Of a stretch of 37,623 bases of DNA, positions 34,001 to 37,623 are shown piece after piece. The stretch is from contig JAHEJY010000013.1 of the NCBI GenBank assembly GCA_024638625.1, forward strand, positions 1 to 37,623. Direction: 5' to 3'. The number at the start of each line of letters is the position of its first letter. Position 1 is the stretch's first letter. Both the position numbers and the translations under genes were made by a program. Origin of the DNA: Actinomycetes bacterium (GTDB lineage Bacteria > Actinomycetota > Acidimicrobiia > Spongiisociales > SHLN01). The notes beneath the pieces were generated by a model. That model was not told where the DNA came from and searched no databases. It was given only the letters and a program-made list of their open reading frames with translations.

Positions 34001-34720
34001 CAGTTCGGAGACTTCGCCAATGGCGGTCAGGTCATTGTCGATCAGTTCATCACGTCGGGTGAGGACAAGTGGAACCAGACGTCCAACCTGACGCTCATGC
34101 TGCCGCACGGTTTTGAAGGTCAGGGTCCCGAACACTCGAGCGCCCGAATCGAGCGGTATCTCGAGAGCGCGGCAGAAGAAAACATCCGGGTAGTCGTTCC
34201 ATCGACCCCCGCGACCATGTTCCACACGATGAGGCGGCAGGCCATTGGTCGCGTTCGGAAACCCCTCATACTGTTCACCCCCAAATCATTGTTGAGAACA
34301 AGGGCGTCGTACTCGACGATTGACGATCTGACCGCCGCCGCCTTTCTCCCGGTCCTCGGGGACCCGCAGATCGAAAACGCCGCGAAGGTTGTCTTCTGCA
34401 CGGGCAAGATCTACTACGACTTGCTCGAGGCGCGGGAGCGAGAAGACCTGGCACTCGTCCGGTTGGAGCAGCTGTATCCATTTCCCGCCGCGGAAGTGGA
34501 GGCAGAGCTCGCCCGACATCAGGCCGGGGCCCAGATCGTCTGGGTGCAAGAGGAGCCCGTCAACATGGGGGCGTGGGGTTATGTTCGAACCGGCTTTTTC
34601 AACTTGCACGGAAAAGATGCCGACCTTGTGAGCCGGTCGGCGTCGGCAAGTCCGGCAACCGGCAGTTTTCAGATTCACACTCGTGAGCAGCAAGCGATCG
34701 TCGCGGAGGCGCTACGCTGA
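31025..34720 (+). CDS. kgd: Multifunctional 2-oxoglutarate metabolism enzyme (E1o with fused acyltransferase domain)
   Basis: This 1231-residue protein equals the mycobacterial Kgd/SucA plan. The start is ATG 31025 (MSTPNDSSDVTFG); the longer track ORF is an unused extension. The order is: N-terminal E1 helix (WLVEDMYHRFRQDP, about 10-45), an Ala/Pro-rich linker, an E2-type acyltransferase domain (about 140-360) with the catalytic TYDHRVIQGAESG, then the ThDP-dependent E1 (about 400-1230) with GMAHRGRLNVLANI, the Mg/ThDP segment GDAAFSGQGVVAETLN...NNQVGFTT and GTFSHRHAAF. It can decarboxylate 2-oxoglutarate, feed the dehydrogenase complex, or make 2-hydroxy-3-oxoadipate; the balance cannot be read from sequence. 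It is a strong pointer to an actinobacterial genome. Confidence 0.96.
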   Translation: MSTPNDSSDVTFGTSNEWLVEDMYHRFRQDPSSVSEAWQSFFADYEPEIPAPRAAGEPTLRTTVAPSRQTVSPPVTTQPDSPAVRSVEQGVPNGARGASAVDAPGATRTAEAPTAPVADQAPRPETARQRLIGPSARIVEAMEASRDVPTATSVRSVPAKLLEVNRRIINNQLARLTDGRKVSFTHIIGWAVVRALLEMPAMNNSYAEIDGTPHVIKPGSINLGIAIDLARKDGSRTLLVPNIKAADTMDFRQFWLAYEDIVHRVRGGAITPDDFAGTTASLTNPGTIGTIQSVPRLMPGQGVIVGVGAISFPPEYEAADPSTLARLGVGRVMNITSTYDHRVIQGAESGAFLARIHQFLLGEDEFYESIFRALGIPYVPAVWAIDDNPPWGSEAWASKQARVFQLINMYRVRGHLIADLDPLRMKPPGIHPELDPITHGLTIWDLERSFAVGGLGGYEQMALGDVLGLLRDAYCRTVGVEYRHIQEPGEKEWIQRWVERKPEPIGPEQRKRVITKLNHAEAFEQFLQTKYLGQKRFGLDGAESMIPLLDEVLNSATADGMTSAILGMAHRGRLNVLANIIGKSHTQIFKEFEGRFSDDVGDDHLSGDVKYHLGAQGTHTDPDGIQLSVEVVANPSHLEAVDPVLEGIVRARQDQHGPGAEQAILPILIHGDAAFSGQGVVAETLNLSQLDGYRTGGTVHVVVNNQVGFTTDAEDARSSQYATDVAKAIQSPIFHVNADDPEAVVRVAAMAFAYRQTFHKDVVIDLVCYRRLGHNESDEPGFTQPLMYRKIEKHRSVRKLYLEQLVKRGELTIEEGEKILSDFNSLLSEALAESRGGEGLQFPEGQDPTADQGLITGVDGGLLDRIHAHTSRIPEGFTMHPKLIRVIENRNGLYAEGLVDWAMAETFAVGSLSLEGHRVRIAGEDSKRGTFSHRHAAFVDYNTEEEWIPVAGIDESQAPVEYVDSMLSEFAALGFEYGYSVASTGTLVAWEAQFGDFANGGQVIVDQFITSGEDKWNQTSNLTLMLPHGFEGQGPEHSSARIERYLESAAEENIRVVVPSTPATMFHTMRRQAIGRVRKPLILFTPKSLLRTRASYSTIDDLTAAAFLPVLGDPQIENAAKVVFCTGKIYYDLLEAREREDLALVRLEQLYPFPAAEVEAELARHQAGAQIVWVQEEPVNMGAWGYVRTGFFNLHGKDADLVSRSASASPATGSFQIHTREQQAIVAEALR

Positions 34721-34997
34721 TTTGCAAGAGCTGAGGGGTCCTCAGCGCCTGGGGTTCACAACCGGGTTCCACAACCAATTCCAGATTTGGGTCTCGCGTC
34801 CCCTGTGGGAGATAGGTCGCGGTGGCTAGCGTTCGCCCAAAGGTGAGGTTGGTTGGAACGCCAGATGTGACCCACGAAGCTGGGCCCGCATCTTGAAGAC
34901 ATCTCGAAAAGTCGATTGGGAACCATCACCGGCGGTTGCTGGCCGCAATGATGGGTGGAGAACGTATGGGCGGGTTTACACAGGGAGCACGTGAAGA
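34721..34997. other. 277-bp intergenic region between kgd and the exported repeat protein
   Basis: No ORF is supported. It holds a GCTGAGG-ggt-CCTCAGC hairpin (34730-34746) just after kgd, a near-repeat GGTTCACAACC/GGTTCCACAACC, and an imperfect hairpin at about 34864-34892 (GATGTGaCCCA with TGGGccCGCATC). It presumably carries the promoter and leader of the next gene. I could match it to no known riboswitch. Confidence 0.5.
34730..34746 (+). terminator. Hairpin after kgd
   Basis: A perfect 7-bp stem GCTGAGG/CCTCAGC with a 3-nt loop begins 10 nt after the kgd stop. There is no T run, so it may be a weak or U-less terminator. Confidence 0.4.
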
Positions 34998-37623
34998 GTG
35001 AAACGGGTCGCGTTTATCGCAAGTCTGATCGGTGCGCTGCTGGTCCTCGGTGCGGCACCGGCGTTGGCACTGGAACCCGACGAGGTCGCCGCTTTTGATT
35101 CGAGCCGCGGAGAATGGTTCCTCCGTGACAGCGACGGCGGAACGTCGCGGTTCTTCTACGGTATTCCGGCTGACGAACCCATGCTGGGCGACTGGGACTG
35201 TGACGGCGTCGATACCGTTGGGATGTTCCGCAGATCGAATGGGTTCGTGTATTTACGGAACTCCAACGACCTCGGGATTGCCGACCAGGACTTCTTCTAT
35301 GGCCAGGGAGGCGACATCCCCCTCGTCGGCGACTGGAACGGCGACGGGTGCGACACGCTCGCCATCTACCGTCAGGGAGAAGTTTTCGTTCGCAACTCAC
35401 TCGGCACCGGGGTTGCCGACTACTCGTTCTTCTTCGGGAATCCGGGCGACAGACCGTTTTCTGGTGATTTCGACGGCGACGGAGTGACCACCGTCGGTCT
35501 GTATCGAGTAACGACCGGGCTCGCCTATTTCACCAATGAGAACAAAACCGGAGTAGCCGAGTTCGAGTTTTTCTACGGCGTTCCGTCGGACAAAATCATC
35601 GCAGGCGACTGGGATGGTGATGGAGCGGACTCGGTGGGCATCTTTCGACCAACCGATGGCCGCTTCTACCTTTCCAATCAAAACGCTCAGGTCCAGGCCG
35701 ACACAGTGTTCTCCTACGGAGATCCATCCTGGGTTCCCGTTGCAGGACACCATCAGCAATTGGCGTCCAGCCTGGCCATCGACTCCAGTTCGTTGGACTT
35801 TGGCAGAGCGGGCATCAATGTTGCCTCAACCCGCTCCATCGGCGCCAGTTTCGTCGGGGAATTTGACGATCCTCGTGTGACCGTCAAAGAGATCACGTTC
35901 GTGGGTCCTGATGCCTCGTTGTTTTCCGGTTCGGCAACCAGTGCTGTCAGAGTCGGCCCTGGCGGCCGGTTCAGCGCCGATGTCAGTGTGGTTCCCGACC
36001 GGCTTGGTCCGATTTCGGCCACCATGCAGATCAGGCACTCGGGGCAGAACTCACCCATGGTGGTGGAGGTGACGGCCGAGGGCGTCTATCGGGTCAACGC
36101 CGGTGGTCCGGGCGACATCGAGGGATGGCTGGCGGATAATCCGATCAGCCCCTATGTGAGCGGAACGACTGCCGCGTTCGCGACCCCCGGCTTTGTCGGC
36201 GGGTCGAGCGTTCCCGCAGGGCTATTTGATACCTACCGGTTTGGCGCCATGGAGTGGGAGTTCCCCGTCACACCGGGCAGGTACACCGTCAATCTGTACT
36301 TCGCCGAGACGTTCGGTGCCGGCAGCCGAATCTTCGATGTGAGTATCGAAGGGGGTTCGGTGCTGACCAATTTCGATGTTGTTGCAGCTGCCGGGGGACA
36401 GAATCGGGCTGTGTCACGAAGCTTCACCGTTCAGGCTGACGGCGTTATCGATCTCGACTTCTTCCCCACCTCCGGGGAGCCGCCGCTGGTCAACGCGATC
36501 GAAATCCAACGGGTTCCGGAACCGGGAAAACTGGGAGCCGTGCCGACCTCCATCGACTTCGGCTCGGTTGCGACCGGAGGTACGGCGCAGGTGGACGTCA
36601 CGCTCGTCAACCTCGGAACGATCGGGGATCCGGTCGTGTCGATCTCGGATGCGTTCTTGACCGGGACCACGGGTCCGTATCAGATCATCGGCAATCCTCC
36701 CGCCTCACTGGCACCGGGCGTCACCGCAACCATCGCTGTCGCATTCAGCCCGTCGTCCGAGGCTGAGTCCTTTGCGTCTCTGAATATTGCCAACAGCGGA
36801 GGACAGATCTCGGTGCCGCTCCGGGGCCAGGGCAACGACGTCATCGTTTACCGGATCAATGCGGGTGGGCCTGCGTTGTCGGGCACGCTCCCATGGGCAG
36901 ACGGACGCAACCTGGCAACCGGATTGACAAGTTCAGTTGGCACCGCGGGCGGCGTTGCCGTCGACGGCGCATCGCTGCCGCTCGGGACCTCGCCGACGGT
37001 CTTTCTGACGGAGCAGTTCGGAACTGATATGCAGTGGGATTTCGGGGTCGACAGCGGCACGTATGAGGTCAGGCTCTACCTCGCCGAACGGTTCCACAAC
37101 GCCGCCGGGGCCCGTCGCTTCAACGTCACGATTGAAGGTACCCCCCGCAACAATATCGACATTTTTTCGCTGGCCGGTGGCAAAGACATCGCGGTGATGC
37201 TCCCGACCGTTGTCAATGTGACAGACGGCAACCTCGACATCAATTTCGCCAGGATCGTCGACCAGGCAACCGTGCAGGGGATCGAGGTCGTCAGGGTTGG
37301 CGGCCCTGCCGGTCTCCGCGCCGAGCCATCCAGCTTCAACTTCGGAAAGATCGCCGTGGGGGCGACGGCAACCCAAACCGTGCGGGTCGTGAACTCGAGT
37401 GATGTCCGCTCGGTACAGATCAACGGCACCTCACTCGGCGGCTCCGGCGCGTTCCAATTCGCCGTCACGAACCTCTCCACGACCCTGGCACCGGGCCGTT
37501 CGCGAGATGTAACGGTTCAGTTCAGACCGACCACCGCAGGCGAAAAGGCCGCGACGGTGAACGTCTCGCGGGTCGGAGCGGGACCGATCCTGTCAATTCC
37601 CCTCGCCGGCGTGGGTAACGCAT
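34998..37623 (+). CDS. Exported protein with calcium-loop repeats, ASH domains and malectin-like domains (3' partial)
   Basis: This gene is missing from the ORF track because it has no stop before the window end; the frame is open for 875 codons from GTG 34998, with gggag about 10 nt upstream. A signal peptide comes first (VKRVAFIASLIGALLVLGAAPALA). Next are about five calcium-loop repeats (about residues 40-250), of the same family as the two secreted enzymes at the window start. Then ASH/HYDIN-like beta domains (SSLDFGRAGI, TSIDFGSVATGGTAQVDV, SSFNFGKIAVGATATQTV) alternate with two malectin-like domains (YRVNAGGPGDIEGW...YTVNLYFAETF and YRINAGGPALSGT...YEVRLYLAERF). Malectin domains bind carbohydrate in other proteins, so a surface adhesin or glycan-binding protein is likely. 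No catalytic domain is seen so far. Confidence 0.88.
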   Translation, partial: MKRVAFIASLIGALLVLGAAPALALEPDEVAAFDSSRGEWFLRDSDGGTSRFFYGIPADEPMLGDWDCDGVDTVGMFRRSNGFVYLRNSNDLGIADQDFFYGQGGDIPLVGDWNGDGCDTLAIYRQGEVFVRNSLGTGVADYSFFFGNPGDRPFSGDFDGDGVTTVGLYRVTTGLAYFTNENKTGVAEFEFFYGVPSDKIIAGDWDGDGADSVGIFRPTDGRFYLSNQNAQVQADTVFSYGDPSWVPVAGHHQQLASSLAIDSSSLDFGRAGINVASTRSIGASFVGEFDDPRVTVKEITFVGPDASLFSGSATSAVRVGPGGRFSADVSVVPDRLGPISATMQIRHSGQNSPMVVEVTAEGVYRVNAGGPGDIEGWLADNPISPYVSGTTAAFATPGFVGGSSVPAGLFDTYRFGAMEWEFPVTPGRYTVNLYFAETFGAGSRIFDVSIEGGSVLTNFDVVAAAGGQNRAVSRSFTVQADGVIDLDFFPTSGEPPLVNAIEIQRVPEPGKLGAVPTSIDFGSVATGGTAQVDVTLVNLGTIGDPVVSISDAFLTGTTGPYQIIGNPPASLAPGVTATIAVAFSPSSEAESFASLNIANSGGQISVPLRGQGNDVIVYRINAGGPALSGTLPWADGRNLATGLTSSVGTAGGVAVDGASLPLGTSPTVFLTEQFGTDMQWDFGVDSGTYEVRLYLAERFHNAAGARRFNVTIEGTPRNNIDIFSLAGGKDIAVMLPTVVNVTDGNLDINFARIVDQATVQGIEVVRVGGPAGLRAEPSSFNFGKIAVGATATQTVRVVNSSDVRSVQINGTSLGGSGAFQFAVTNLSTTLAPGRSRDVTVQFRPTTAGEKAATVNVSRVGAGPILSIPLAGVGNA
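35151..35752 (+). repeat. Calcium-loop protein repeats in the exported adhesin-like protein, about five copies
   Basis: Same unit as at 1396-2009 and 2656-3290 ([45 protein letters not shown]). The block ends in WVPVAGHH, close to WIPVAGVV in the amidase, so the blocks probably share one ancestor. Confidence 0.7.

Noticed and set aside
32423-34225. A 600-aa minus-strand ORF
   Set aside because: It is antisense to the well-supported E1 domain of kgd and has no recognisable motif; long antisense ORFs are expected in GC-rich genes.
34721-34997. A possible c-di-AMP or c-di-GMP riboswitch before the surface protein gene
   Set aside because: The conserved cores I know for ydaO and GEMM elements are not present; only unassigned hairpins remain.

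Overview
The window is GC-rich, gene-dense DNA from an actinobacterium-like genome, most plausibly an uncultured Actinomycetota lineage near Acidimicrobiia (inference). Supporting signs are a Kgd-type fused 2-oxoglutarate enzyme, a DnaQ-exonuclease/GIY-YIG fusion under a perfect TCGAAC-N4-GTTCGA LexA box, a CDC48-like AAA ATPase, many leaderless promoters (TANNNT 6-11 nt before ATG), and frequent GTG/TTG starts with ATGA/GTGA overlaps. No rRNA, tRNA, CRISPR array, IS element or prophage was seen.

Layout. 1-4000 (+): a 5'-truncated secreted metzincin-like protease, RNase HI, and a secreted PGRP/amidase. Protease and amidase share a ~48-residue calcium-loop repeat that recurs in the exported giant at 34998-37623. 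3968-9928: histidine biosynthesis, with a minus-strand operon (TrpR-family regulator, hisG, hisD, hisB, hisH, hisF, hisIE) divergent from hisA; a tandem 18-bp repeat in the divergent region is the likely operator. hisC is absent. 10009-12528: a membrane zinc-ribbon protein and a two-ring AAA ATPase. 12563-18504: menaquinone genes menE (+) and menC-menD-menF (-), headed by a regulator with two MerR domains and a palindromic operator on its start codon. 18565-22277: SOS-type exonuclease/GIY-YIG protein, a MaoC-like hydratase and a SpoU RNA methyltransferase. 22291-25824: a TPM-domain surface protein and an enolase-superfamily homologue that has lost most catalytic residues. 25913-27186: an archaeal-type S-adenosylmethionine synthetase behind a terminator-bearing leader. 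27260-28149: a rhodanese and an OsmC protein whose peroxidatic Cys codon is TGA. 28221-30924: ABC-2 exporter and nitroreductase. 31025-34720: kgd. 34998-end: an exported repeat/ASH/malectin protein running off the window.

The most exciting element is the OsmC gene at 27679-28149. The ORF track shows only a 66-aa fragment, but the frame continues past one TGA with an intact OsmC sequence to a normal stop. The TGA sits exactly where the reactive Cys belongs, and a 6-bp GC hairpin with a G in its loop begins 19 nt downstream, as expected for a bacterial SECIS. This is a strong selenoprotein candidate, preceded by a compact leader able to fold as a three-way junction and followed by a rhodanese gene. 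Other notable points are the metK leader, the degenerate MenC-like protein, the tandem MerR regulator and the histidine operator.
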